This document shows, piece by piece, positions 18,609 to 25,897 of a DNA stretch of 64,000 nt. The stretch comes from Paenibacillus sp. XY044. GTDB lineage: Bacteria > Bacillota > Bacilli > Paenibacillales > Paenibacillaceae. The first letter of the stretch is position 1. Each line of letters begins with the position of its first letter. The notes beneath the pieces were generated by a model that was given only the letters and a program-made list of their open reading frames with translations, ran no database searches and had not been told where the DNA came from. The stretch is taken from NCBI RefSeq assembly GCF_002257645.1, contig NZ_NQMO01000009.1, positions 186,001 to 250,000 on the forward strand, written 5' to 3'. The translations under genes and the position numbers were made by a program.

Positions 18609-18934
18609 TACTTTTCCTCCTTCAACTCGTTGATTTTTGATGATACGAACTCCCATTTTTCCCAGAACTTCCGCAGCTCCTCGCGTCCCGCATCGTTGAT
18701 CGCGAAAAACTTTCGCGGCGGTCCCATGTCGGAGGGCTTTTTGGTGATCTCCACCAACTTGTTTTTTTCAAGCCGGATCAGGATGGTGTATACCGTTCCC
18801 TCCACAACATCTGTGAAGCCGAGGGCGTTCAGCCGCCGCGTGATTTCGTAGCCGTAAGTTTCTTTGCGGCTTATAATTTCCAGGACGCAGCCCTCAAGCA
18901 CGCCTTTCAGCATTTCCGTTAGGTTTTCCAGCAC
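18608..18934 (-). CDS. PadR family transcriptional regulator
   Basis: About 108 residues with the PadR winged-helix pattern KGVLEGCVLEIISRKETYGYEITRRLNALGF and the wing EGTVYTILIRLEKNKLVEI. The start GTG 18934 lies 5 nt after AAGGAG; a GTG two codons earlier lacks an SD. It heads the operon PadR-DUF1048-DUF1048-DrrA-DrrB and most likely represses it in the absence of a drug. An inverted repeat just past the -10 fits an operator. Confidence 0.93.
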   Translation of the reverse strand: MLENLTEMLKGVLEGCVLEIISRKETYGYEITRRLNALGFTDVVEGTVYTILIRLEKNKLVEITKKPSDMGPPRKFFAINDAGREELRKFWEKWEFVSSKINELKEEK

Positions 18935-18960
18935 AATCACTCCTTGCTATTCTGTATGAC

Positions 18961-19018
18961 TGGTATAAAGTAATACTTACTACCGCTATAAAGTATCACG
19001 CAGTAGTCGGATTGTCAA
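18961..19018 (-). promoter_or_regulatory. sigma-A promoter and probable PadR operator
   Basis: On the minus strand TTGACA (19013-19018) and TACTTT (18990-18995) are 17 bp apart. Downstream of the -10 the arms AGTAA and TTACT form a dyad, and the words ATACTTTATAG and TTACTTTATACC repeat in direct orientation. This is where a PadR dimer would block the operon's promoter. Confidence 0.75.
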
Positions 19019-19046
19019 TAGCCGTTTGCTGCTGCCGTCCTGTGAT

Positions 19047-19077
19047 GATTGAACTATTGGTACCCGTTAGTTCAATC
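19047..19077. repeat. R1 box, solitary copy
   Basis: Perfect 10-bp arms GATTGAACTA and TAGTTCAATC around a short centre that ends in CCCG. It is the leftmost recognisable member of the R1 family, lying between the PadR and ArsR promoters. Confidence 0.7.
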
Positions 19078-19153
19078 GTATGACCCATAAATTTTCATCC
19101 CAATATGGATATCCAATAAATCTGGTTATTTAAGGTTTGTACCTTTACAGAGT

Positions 19154-19219
19154 TGACAGGCCGGGAGTGTTTAGCTTGTATCATTTCTTTTGAATATGTA
19201 ATAATATATATTATTCAAA
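19154..19219 (+). promoter_or_regulatory. ArsR promoter and operator
   Basis: TTGACA at about 19154 with a weak TGTATC -10 stands before an inverted repeat, TTTGAATA (19189-19196) and TATTCAAA (19212-19219). AT-rich dyads with TGAATA/TATTCA halves are typical ArsR/SmtB operators. The repressor would block its own transcription and probably that of the SulP gene. Confidence 0.6.
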
Positions 19220-19244
19220 TTTCTGAATTTTAGGGGAGAACAAT

Positions 19245-19571
19245 ATGTATCACGAAATACAGGATTTCAAGGCCGATTTTTTCAAGGCATTAGCCCACCC
19301 ACTGCGCATAAGTATTCTTGAGGTATTAGTTAAGGGAGACAAAAACGTTAATGAGATACAGACTATTCTAGGTAGCGAGGGTTCAGCCGTTTCACAGCAA
19401 TTAGCGATATTGAGAAGTAAAAACGTTGTCCGTGGCATTAAAGACGGAACCTCAGTAATATACACGCTAACAGACCCATTGATCAAAGATCTCCTCGTTG
19501 TTGCCAAACAAATTTTTGACAATCATCTTGTAAATGCTATTTCCATGTTAGAAAACATAAAGAAACAGTGA
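19245..19571 (+). CDS. ArsR/SmtB family transcriptional regulator
   Basis: 108 residues. The winged helix reads FKALAHPLRISILEVLVKGDKNVNEIQTILGSEGSAVSQQLAILRSKNVV, followed by the beta-wing DGTSVIYTL. There are no cysteines for metal sensing, unlike ArsR or CadC, so another signal is likely. The SD GGGGAG precedes the ATG. It lies directly upstream of a SulP transporter, a known pairing in Bacilli. Confidence 0.93.
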   Translation: MYHEIQDFKADFFKALAHPLRISILEVLVKGDKNVNEIQTILGSEGSAVSQQLAILRSKNVVRGIKDGTSVIYTLTDPLIKDLLVVAKQIFDNHLVNAISMLENIKKQ

Positions 19572-19577
19572 TTCCCC

Positions 19578-19623
19578 AAAAAGAGGAAGTAAATCGAATT
19601 CTTGATTTACTTCCTCTTTTTTT
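19578..19623 (+). terminator. terminator between ArsR and SulP genes
   Basis: Arms AAAAGAGGAAGTAAATC and GATTTACTTCCTCTTTT are perfectly complementary and end in seven T. Read-through to the SulP gene would have to pass this strong terminator, so SulP probably has its own promoter or is controlled by attenuation. Confidence 0.92.
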
Positions 19624-19733
19624 ATTCCGTATGAATCTTTCTAATGCAACAAGGCAATTGACACTTCAATATTTTAGATATATGATTTTATTTGTTTTCA
19701 AATAATCAGATATTTGAAATGGTGGGAATTGAT

Positions 19734-21470
19734 TTGAAATTCATTTTTAACGGAAGATTCCAAGGCTACAATCGAAAACACTTTCAAAACGACTTGGTTT
19801 CAGGTTTAATTGTGGGAATTGTCGCTATTCCATTAGGGATGGCATTTGCAATTGCTTCAGGGGTAAAACCTGAATATGGATTGTATACAACAATCGTAGC
19901 AGGAATAATCATCTCTTTGCTCGGGGGTTCAAAATTCCAGATTGGCGGACCAACAGGAGCATTTATTCCGATTCTATTTGCTATTGTTATGCAGTATGGT
20001 TACGAAGATTTGCTCATTGCAGGTTTTCTGGCAGGAGTTATTTTGCTTTTCATGGGACTATTCAAATTTGGGGGTGTCATTAAATATATTCCTCGTCCTG
20101 TAACCATCGGATTTACGACAGGAATTGCTGTCACGATTTTCACGGGGCAAATTGCCAATTTCCTTGGATTAAGCAATCTTCAAAAACATCAAGATTTTCT
20201 GTCCAATATGAAGGAATTAGGCCTCCATATTTCAACAATCAATATTTACAGCATTTTAACTGCTGTCATTTGTTTGGTGTTCATCCTTTTAACACCCAAG
20301 TTTTTTCCTAAAGTTCCTGGCTCATTAGTGGGAATATTGGTTTCCACTATTGCAGCAACCATTTTCTATCCGGACAAAGTAGCAACGATAGGTTCTACCT
20401 ACGGTTCTATTCCAAATAGTATGCCTAACATTCATTTTCCTGCACTTTCCATAGAACACATTCAATCTTTAATTAAACCGGCATTTGTAATAGCCATGCT
20501 AGGTGGAATTGAATCCTTACTTTCTGCCGTAGTCGCTGATGGAATGTCAGGAACTAGACATAACAGCAATCGTGAATTAATTGGTCAAGGTATTGCAAAT
20601 ATGATAACGCCATTATTCGGAGGTATCCCTGCAACAGGAGCTATTGCTCGAACTGCAACAAATATTAAAAGTGGTGCCAAGTCTCCTCTCTCAGGGATCA
20701 TTCACGGTCTTATTGTACTATTGGTTTTATTTTTATTTGCTCCATTTGCATCGAACATTCCTCTAGCCAGTATGGCGCCCATTTTAATGGTTGTTGCTTG
20801 GAATATGAGCGAACGCAAAGTATTTGCTCATGTTTTAAAAACCAGAACAGCAGAATCAATCGTGTTACTTATTACATTCATTCTTACTATTTTTACAGAT
20901 CTAACGACTGCTGTTGAAGTCGGTTTAGTTTTGTCTGGTATCGTTTTTGTAGTACATATGAGTAACCTCCTTATTACCAAAAAGGTTTTGCCTGATCCTG
21001 CAGATAAAAATAAAAAAGTATCGGCTCATATCGTTAATGAACAAAATAATTGTCCCCAAATGAGTATCTACACCGTCGAAGGAGCATTGTTCTTTGGAGT
21101 AGCCACGATGTTTGAAAAGTCTATTATGGACGAAATGAAGTACAAACCAAAATTGTTAATACTGAAAATGGGTAATGTCTCCTATTTGGACTCCACAGGA
21201 GAATCCAATTTATCAAGTGTTATCAAGCATTTTAGAATGCATGGTGGCATGATAATTATTTCGGAAATACAAGATCAACCGCGCCGAATGCTTCGCAAAA
21301 CAAAATTAGACGAATACATTGGAATGGAACATTTTTTTAAAAACACAGGTGATGCGCTTAGCTTTGCATTAACAAAGCTTGATCATGCTCAATGTATTGG
21401 ATGCAAACAATTTGCATTCCATGAATGTGATGATTTGTCCAGCGAGAATATTCAGCAATTAGCTGATTAA
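19734..21470 (+). CDS. SulP family inorganic anion transporter with STAS domain
   Basis: About 578 residues. The N-terminus FNGRFQGYNRKHFQNDLVSGLIVGIVAIPLGMAFAIASGVKPEYGLY is a signature of SulP. Ten or more helices follow, then a C-terminal STAS domain (about residues 440-555, ILKMGNVSYLDSTGESNLSSV) and a short Cys/His-rich tail (CIGCKQFAFHEC). The start is best placed at TTG 19734, 6 nt after GGTGGGA; the TTG at 19692 and ATG at 19719 lack an SD. Substrates in this family are sulfate, bicarbonate and related anions; which one applies here is not evident. Confidence 0.92.
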   Translation: MKFIFNGRFQGYNRKHFQNDLVSGLIVGIVAIPLGMAFAIASGVKPEYGLYTTIVAGIIISLLGGSKFQIGGPTGAFIPILFAIVMQYGYEDLLIAGFLAGVILLFMGLFKFGGVIKYIPRPVTIGFTTGIAVTIFTGQIANFLGLSNLQKHQDFLSNMKELGLHISTINIYSILTAVICLVFILLTPKFFPKVPGSLVGILVSTIAATIFYPDKVATIGSTYGSIPNSMPNIHFPALSIEHIQSLIKPAFVIAMLGGIESLLSAVVADGMSGTRHNSNRELIGQGIANMITPLFGGIPATGAIARTATNIKSGAKSPLSGIIHGLIVLLVLFLFAPFASNIPLASMAPILMVVAWNMSERKVFAHVLKTRTAESIVLLITFILTIFTDLTTAVEVGLVLSGIVFVVHMSNLLITKKVLPDPADKNKKVSAHIVNEQNNCPQMSIYTVEGALFFGVATMFEKSIMDEMKYKPKLLILKMGNVSYLDSTGESNLSSVIKHFRMHGGMIIISEIQDQPRRMLRKTKLDEYIGMEHFFKNTGDALSFALTKLDHAQCIGCKQFAFHECDDLSSENIQQLAD

Positions 21471-21613
21471 GGTGAGTTGTTGACACCAGTGTATAAGGAA
21501 AGTCCAGGAACATGTGGGCATGCCTTCGCCTCGCTAAAAGACAAGCATGGTCATTTCCTGGCGCGCTGCCGGGCTTGAGTCTGCCGCTGCCTAAATAAAG
21601 CACTTTGGTACTA

Positions 21614-21841
21614 CTATTTTTGTATATATTTCCTATACAATAATCCCAATAAATGGATCATTATCCCTGCAGCAAACACAATTACCGCCGTTCTAATACT
21701 TCCTAATTTAAGGGCAACAACTAAAATAGAGAAGCCTATCGTAATTCGACCTAATAAGTGGATGTATTTGAAAATTATAAAATCCCCCCCATACCTTGAA
21801 CGCAGCCGGGATCGTGCCATCGGTAAACAACCGTTTTCCAC
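21614..21841 (-). CDS. small two-helix membrane protein, possibly 5'-truncated
   Basis: The last 53 residues (FKYIHLLGRITIGFSILVVALKLGS ... GIMIHLLGLLYRKYIQK) look like a real two-helix membrane protein. The first 20 residues (MENGCLPMARSRLRS) do not. A GGGGGGG stretch precedes an ATT codon at the junction, but no normal start is there. It is either a gene with a lost start or a remnant. Not recognised. Confidence 0.35.
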   Translation of the reverse strand: MENGCLPMARSRLRSRYGGDFIIFKYIHLLGRITIGFSILVVALKLGSIRTAVIVFAAGIMIHLLGLLYRKYIQK

Positions 21842-21862
21842 TGCGAAATAACCAGACTCATC

Positions 21863-21940
21863 GAAGGCAGCCGGCTTTGGGGTCGGCTGCCTTCAAATGT
21901 CTTTATTGAGCTATAGTGATATTCATGCGCCCGTTTACAG
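21863..21940. repeat. degenerate R1 module (hairpin plus eroded box)
   Basis: A strong hairpin, GAAGGCAGCCG with TCGGCTGCCTTC (21863-21892), is followed by CTTTATTGAGCTATAG. The same hairpin-then-TTGAGCTAT order is seen in the better R1 copies at 29202-29296 and 30412-30511, but here the second half of the box is scrambled. Confidence 0.45.
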
Positions 21941-21959
21941 ATAAAGCATACCCATCCTA

Positions 21960-22171
21960 TTAATCTTCGATGCTTACCAGTTCCCCTTTGACAATGTGAT
22001 ACTTGCTCAATACAATTTTCTTTCCGTCGGCATCTTCCACGGCAATAAGATTTACGGCGACACCTGAAAGGCGCCATTCAAGCGAACCTTCAATTCGAAT
22101 GTTTTGAGCAGTTCACCGTTTGTTAATGTAATATGGTAAATATGAACCTTCTTATCATCCTTCTTATTCAA
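21960..22171 (-). pseudogene. small hypothetical gene broken by a frameshift
   Basis: A TTG at 22171 with an ideal SD (GGAGGAG, 8 nt) starts NKKDDKKVHIYHITLTNGEL. Around 22090-22105 the frame slips, and the next frame continues sensibly as SLEWRLSGVAVNLIAVEDAD and then KKIVLSKYHIVKGELVSIED to a TAA at 21960. Together they would make a protein of about 70 residues. I do not recognise it; the mixed beta-strand pattern recalls small LSm- or YolD-like proteins. Confidence 0.55.
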
Positions 22172-22263
22172 AATGCATGCTCCTCCTCTTGTAAAACAAA
22201 TGACCTATAGGTATTTCTTCGTTCATACCATGAATGCCTTCCATTTTTCTTTATTCTTATTCC

Positions 22264-22878
22264 TTAAAATGAGTCGATCGTTGAAAAGGATTCAGCACCA
22301 TCTCGATACTGACCTGGTGTCAAACCTTCAGCCTTTTTGAATATCCGGATGAAATAGGATGGTTGATACCCGACCCTCTCCTTCTCATATCCCAATCCCA
22401 GCAAAATTTGATTCATCACGCCATTTCGAGGCGATAAAATAAGGATCGTAATTCCGGCGATAATCACCCACGACAAAAAGTGCGGCAAATAAACGATGGA
22501 TTGCAGCGACTTTTTGAAGAACTGGTTTCTTACCTCATTAAGAAGCAGTGCCAGTATGATCGGCAGCGGGAAGAAGAACAGTAAATTAAGCAGATTGATC
22601 GCCATTGTATTGCGAAACAATAACCAGAAATCTGGATTGGAGAAAAAACGTTGAAAATGCTCCAATCCGACCCACTCACTGTTCCAAAAACCAAGAAAGG
22701 GAGAGTAGTTCTGAAAGGAAATGATGATCCCCCACATGGGTACATACTTAAAAATCAAAAAGAACATAATTCCGGGCAGGGCAAGTAAATAGAGCTGCCG
22801 ATCACGACGCAATGCTGACAGCAACGGTTTTCCTTGCATGTTTGTGATACCTCCATTCAAATACGGTCTGTCGAACAT
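22264..22878 (-). pseudogene. chimeric ORF: LplB-type permease N-terminus fused to AraC C-terminus
   Basis: Residues 1 to about 168 are a good LplB-type permease start (LLSALRRDRQLYLLALPGIMFFLIFKYVPMWG ... FFFPLPIILALLLNEV), but they stop before the EAA loop. Without a stop codon the frame then becomes VGYQPSYFIRIFKKAEGLTPGQYRDG, the last helix of an AraC-type DNA-binding domain. Neither half can work alone. A deletion between a regulator gene and a neighbouring permease gene explains it. The SD and start of the permease are intact, so the hybrid could still be translated. Confidence 0.85.
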
Positions 22879-23087
22879 ACACTCACTCTAGGACCTGCCC
22901 GAATTTCCTTCAATAAGACATTTTCTAAGTCGCTTCTAACGGACATCTCGGAATAAAACACCTAAAGGTTTTCGGAATTTCAGAAGCGGCATGGAGAAAG
23001 AATGTACGTTGGAACAGGAAATAAAAGACTGATCTATGTGGTTCTCATTCAACCTTCTGTAACTCTGCCAGCGCCTTTTAGCCAGAC
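22879..23087. other. spacer without recognisable gene
   Basis: About 210 bp upstream of the chimera's start. It contains the likely former promoter region of the permease and no open frame with protein-like character. Confidence 0.4.
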
Positions 23088-23146
23088 GAAAAAGCAGTCG
23101 TAATTTAGCTGACTGCTTTTTCGTTCAGCTATCCTTTCGTTAGCTA
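23088..23146. repeat. R1 module: hairpin plus box
   Basis: A hairpin GAAAAAGCAGTC with GACTGCTTTTTC (23088-23122) is followed by the box CAGCTATCCTTTCGTTAGCTA. It has the hairpin-box order of the R1 family. The T-rich arm could also terminate transcription. Confidence 0.6.
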
Positions 23147-23238
23147 AAAAAAGGCGATGCTGCCGAAGGCCTCTTGGAGTCAGTATTCATATTAAGCCTA
23201 CCTATTAAACTCACCTTTAACTTAAAAGAAAGTTAAAA

Positions 23239-23280
23239 ATATAAGAAGCCGTTAGTTAATGCTAACAGCTTCTTATATTG
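23239..23280 (-). terminator. terminator of the putative immunity gene
   Basis: Long dyad ATAAGAAGC-cGTTAG / CTAACa-GCTTCTTAT just past the stop at 23294. The inner GTTAG/CTAAC pair resembles the R1 box core. Confidence 0.7.
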
Positions 23281-23293
23281 TTGATTTTATTTA

Positions 23294-23533
23294 CTAAAAA
23301 ATACTATCAATTTTAATTTTATGCCATATTTCTTGTAAGGAATTATCGTTGAATTTTGCATTTTCCAACAACTCATTAACATTGCCATAAGTAGAATACT
23401 CTTCATTTCCAAATTTAGTTACGTGCCATCCAGTATTATTGTAGCTAATAGAATATCTTCCTCCATCCAAAAGGAATTCTATTTCATGCCCCATATTTAA
23501 ATCTTCAATAAACTCTTGATAGGTATATTCCAA
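23294..23533 (-). CDS. small acidic protein, probable immunity protein
   Basis: 79 residues starting EYTYQEFIEDLNMGHEIEF at TTG 23533, 8 nt after GGGAG; the longer frame runs back through a neighbouring coding tail and is not used. The composition (strand-rich, acidic, EYSTYGNVNELLEN) fits small immunity proteins. It begins only 19 bp after the stop of a toxin-like tail (23553), the arrangement of toxin and immunity genes. No family was recognised; the role is inferred from context. Confidence 0.55.
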   Translation of the reverse strand: MEYTYQEFIEDLNMGHEIEFLLDGGRYSISYNNTGWHVTKFGNEEYSTYGNVNELLENAKFNDNSLQEIWHKIKIDSIF

Positions 23534-23552
23534 AACTAACACTCCCTTTTCT

Positions 23553-23700
23553 TTATTTCCATCCGCTTCCTGGAGGTTTTTTCGTCCAATCCCATACATG
23601 AGTATGTGGCACTTTTGGATGTTCTTTAGGATTATCATGATTGGTATAGTCTATATCCTTTTTAGCATTATGAATATCAGCTGCTCTTAAAGCTGGTGCT
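23553..23700 (-). pseudogene. C-terminal tail of a polymorphic/secreted toxin (remnant)
   Basis: The frame ending at 23553 reads ADIHNAKKDIDYTNHDNPKE then HPKVPHTHVWDWTKKPPGSG. A His/Asp/Trp-rich ending with HPKVPHTHVWDW is typical of the extreme C-terminus of contact-dependent or LXG/RHS-type toxins. Nothing toxin-like precedes it, so only the tail survives, next to its apparent immunity gene. Confidence 0.5.
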
Positions 23701-24061
23701 AGCAACAAATGGGTTAAAAAAAAGCAATTGCTTTGACATAACAGCAAGTTATGGAATTTCAACATCTATTGGAGACGGCGTTACAGCACTCAAATTTTTA
23801 TATCCGTTTTGTAGAACCAGATAGAAATAAACCTCCGCGTACTCCGATGTCCTCACCAAGGACAAACACTTTTATCCTCTGGAGCCGCATCTGGCGCACA
23901 GCTAGCATACTCCAATGCTTCATCTACTTCGTTAGCGATCCGTTTATACATATCTATCTCTGCATTCTCTTCTAACAGCCCAATAAAGTCAAAGGAGGCA
24001 ACGGTTTTATCGATTATAAGAACTGTACAGCTGTACGTGCAGCCGGAGGAAAAAATCCAAC
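23701..24061. other. decayed spacer, unrecognised ORF remnant
   Basis: On the minus strand 23853 to about 24000 reads ASFDFIGLLEENAEIDMYKR then IANEVDEALEYASCAPDAAP before a stop. It is coherent but not recognised and has no start. The right part (from 23993) belongs to the segment duplicated at 43015. No complete gene is visible. Confidence 0.35.
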
Positions 24062-24084
24062 AAAAAAGACACCGCAAAGGTGCC
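24062..24084 (-). terminator. terminator of the YolD-like/membrane protein operon
   Basis: On the minus strand GGCACC-tttgc-GGTGTC is followed by six T. A second copy lies in the duplicate segment at about 43077-43100. Confidence 0.8.
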
Positions 24085-24096
24085 TACACTTACTTT

Positions 24097-24266
24097 TTAG
24101 ATGTAACTAATGAGCGTGTACTGATCAGGATGTAGACCATACTTTTCGGATAATTCGACTCTCACCATTTGTTCTATTGAACCCTTTAGCTGGTTGGTAC
24201 TGACATTTCATCGACTCTATCCGATTTTTCACCGTTCACTCTAAAAGTAACATTTAACCTTTTCAT
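24097..24266 (-). pseudogene. small hypothetical gene with one frameshift
   Basis: ATG 24266 starts MKRLNVTFRVNGEKSDRVDE. After SVPT the frame shifts by one base and continues QLKGSIEQMVRVELSEKYGL then HPDQYTLISYI to a TAA at 24097, about 57 residues in all. The length of 170 bases confirms one missing base. It is the third gene of a minus-strand set (YolD-like, membrane protein, this one) closed by a terminator. Not recognised. Confidence 0.55.
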
Positions 24267-24310
24267 GTGGACCGCATCCTCTTGTCTTTGTATTTATCTT
24301 TTCCGCTATG

Positions 24311-24613
24311 TTAATCTCTTCTGCATAATCCAATGAAACAACTAATGGTACCTAACAAAATGACTATGAAGCTTAAGCTTGGAAATCTAAATTTAAAATC
24401 TACAATTAAATTAAAAACTAAGCCAAGTAATATAAGTTCCCCACCAATTAACATGATCTTTTTTCCAGTTAAATTATGCCGAAAAAATAAAACTGCAATA
24501 ATAAGTCCAACTATAATTGTCACAATTAATAAGATACTTATGAATTCAAATCCAGTTTCCGTTAATTGGAAAATTCGATAAAAGGAATCCGTTTCCCGCC
24601 CTACTTCGGACAT
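24311..24613 (-). CDS. hypothetical membrane protein, three helices
   Basis: 100 residues: FEFISILLIVTIIVGLIIAVLFF, KKIMLIGGELILLGLVFNLIV and LSFIVILLGTISCFIGL are three clear membrane helices. The SD GGAGG lies just before the ATG. No known family. It follows the YolD-like gene by 59 bp. A duplicated copy at 43151-43449 is truncated by a nonsense mutation. Confidence 0.7.
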   Translation of the reverse strand: MSEVGRETDSFYRIFQLTETGFEFISILLIVTIIVGLIIAVLFFRHNLTGKKIMLIGGELILLGLVFNLIVDFKFRFPSLSFIVILLGTISCFIGLCRRD

Positions 24614-24672
24614 TTTATCCCTCCAAGATACACATCAGAATACTCATCTATAAAAACTCCATTCCATTAATT

Positions 24673-24924
24673 CTAATCTCTAGGATAGTTAATCTCCATG
24701 ATATCCATAAAAGGGACCTTGGTAATAACTCCATCCTTCTTGATGTGTACTTTTCCAGTCCGAGAGTCCATTTGATCTATCTGACCTCTTACCGGCTCTT
24801 CCCAACCCCACACAGTAAGTAGAATATCTGATCCTTCTTGATAAGCCTCTGTAAGCTGATTACCTATCTCCTCTAATACAAATTCATCCCTTGTCGGTCT
24901 CTTGGGAGTCTTTGATTTGACCAT
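24673..24924 (-). CDS. YolD-like family protein
   Basis: 83 residues starting MVKSKTPKRPTRDEFVLEEI at ATG 24924, preceded by GAGGAGGAG; a longer frame to 24975 has no SD. The beta-rich core ILLTVWGWEEPVRGQIDQMD then KVHIKKDGVITKVPFMDI and the N-terminal RPTRDEF segment fit the YolD-like family. That family often accompanies Y-family DNA polymerases but is also found alone; its function is unclear. Only its 3' end is kept in copy B of the duplication. Confidence 0.65.
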   Translation of the reverse strand: MVKSKTPKRPTRDEFVLEEIGNQLTEAYQEGSDILLTVWGWEEPVRGQIDQMDSRTGKVHIKKDGVITKVPFMDIMEINYPRD

Positions 24925-25074
24925 CAGTCTCTCCTCCTCGTTGTAAAATGAGCAGTCCGTATAGGAGCGCTCCAAGACATTAATAACTCGTATAATTTTA
25001 CATTACAAAGTTACTTAAGAACAGAGTTACACATATCTACAATATATTGAATAATAACACAGCCTAATGCCCCC

Positions 25075-25340
25075 CTGTGTGTTGTCATAATTGGCGAGAA
25101 AAACCAACGGAAAAATGTTGATGCATCAAGGCATCGCTATTTCGCAAATATGGAAGCCCTCGCGTTGTTTTTGGCAACGGAGGAAATGGTATCAGGTTGA
25201 CAGTAATCCGCTCCCTGTTGAATCCCAGGCTAAGGAGGATCCTAAAGAAAAAATTACGGTGTCCACAGAACAAACTTCCCCTCTCTTTCTTGTTCCAAAA
25301 TAATCCCATTCGTAACAGAATTTATATTCTGTTACGAAAG
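25075..25340. repeat. R2 dispersed element, copy 1 (internally deleted)
   Basis: Starts TGTGTTGTCATAATTGGCGA, then a dyad around TTGATGCATCAA. It jumps to GCTATTTCGCAAATATGGAA, skipping about 150 bp present in the copy at 45.6 kb. It runs on through GGCTAAGGAGGATCCTAAAG to a perfect 11-bp hairpin (CGTAACAGAAT/ATTCTGTTACG). 25195-25440 is almost identical to 45840-46076. Confidence 0.8.
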
Positions 25341-25351
25341 AAGTATCTAAG

Positions 25352-25440
25352 AAAAAACCTTCATTCTCTCTCAGCAAGAGTTTGAAGGTTTTTTACGCGG
25401 CTGTAATCTTATTTGAACTAACGTTTCTCGTTAGCTTATT
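25352..25440. repeat. R1 module: terminator-like hairpin plus box
   Basis: AAAAAACCTTCA with TGAAGGTTTTTT forms a stem that can terminate in both directions. It is followed by the box TTGAACTAACGTTTCTCGTTAGCTTA (25413-25438). The stop codon of the 25436-25624 gene lies in the outer arm of the box. Confidence 0.75.
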
Positions 25441-25624
25441 CATCGCCTTTGCGTTTCTTTCTCAATAAGTAATATTCAACTAAAGCCACGCCAGTTGAGG
25501 CACCAAATGAGACTAAAAATGCAGTACCGACATCCACATCCGGTTTAAATATCACGTTTAGAATAAGGTTTCCGATAAAGAAGACCGAAAACAAGGCTAA
25601 GAATCTAAGTCCTATTCGCTTCAA
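25436..25624 (-). CDS. small two-helix membrane protein
   Basis: 62 residues if started at TTG 25624 (KRIGLRFLALFSVFFIGNLI), which lies 8 nt after TGGAGG. The ATG at 25639 is itself part of that SD. Two helices (LALFSVFFIGNLILNVIF and GTAFLVSFGASTGVALVEYYL) are followed by a basic tail, RKKRKGDE. No family recognised. The stop codon is supplied by an R1 box. Confidence 0.6.
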   Translation of the reverse strand: MKRIGLRFLALFSVFFIGNLILNVIFKPDVDVGTAFLVSFGASTGVALVEYYLLRKKRKGDE

Positions 25625-25640
25625 GGGGTTAACCTCCATT

Positions 25641-25897
25641 GGATATTATCTCACGGCTGCGTTTTTTTGCTTCCCATTCTCCCCGATAACCGTTGTATCT
25701 AATCTGCACGTTAGCTTAACGCCTACAGCCAGCTATAGCTATACGGGCATGAGATTATCGCCGTCGGTTATTCTTTCGTTCCTTTACAGCCACGTTGGAA
25801 AGAGGTTTAGAATTGATCCTCCATCACCTCCCCGCAATTGAGGGCTTGTTCGATGGCCCCCAGGAATGCAAAAAAACCATCATAATCATGATTCGGT
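25641..25897. other. spacer with eroded palindromes
   Basis: No gene. GCACGTTAGCTTAACGCC and AGCCAGCTATAGCTATACGG around 25708-25755 look like a rearranged R1 box; nothing else stands out. Confidence 0.3.

Larger units (their letters stand above)
23993..24780. repeat. duplicated segment, copy A
   Basis: 23993-24118 and 24300-24780 are nearly identical to 43015-43125 and 43135-43607. Copy A keeps two intact genes and a frameshifted small ORF; copy B has lost about 180 bp and carries a premature stop. Confidence 0.85.
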
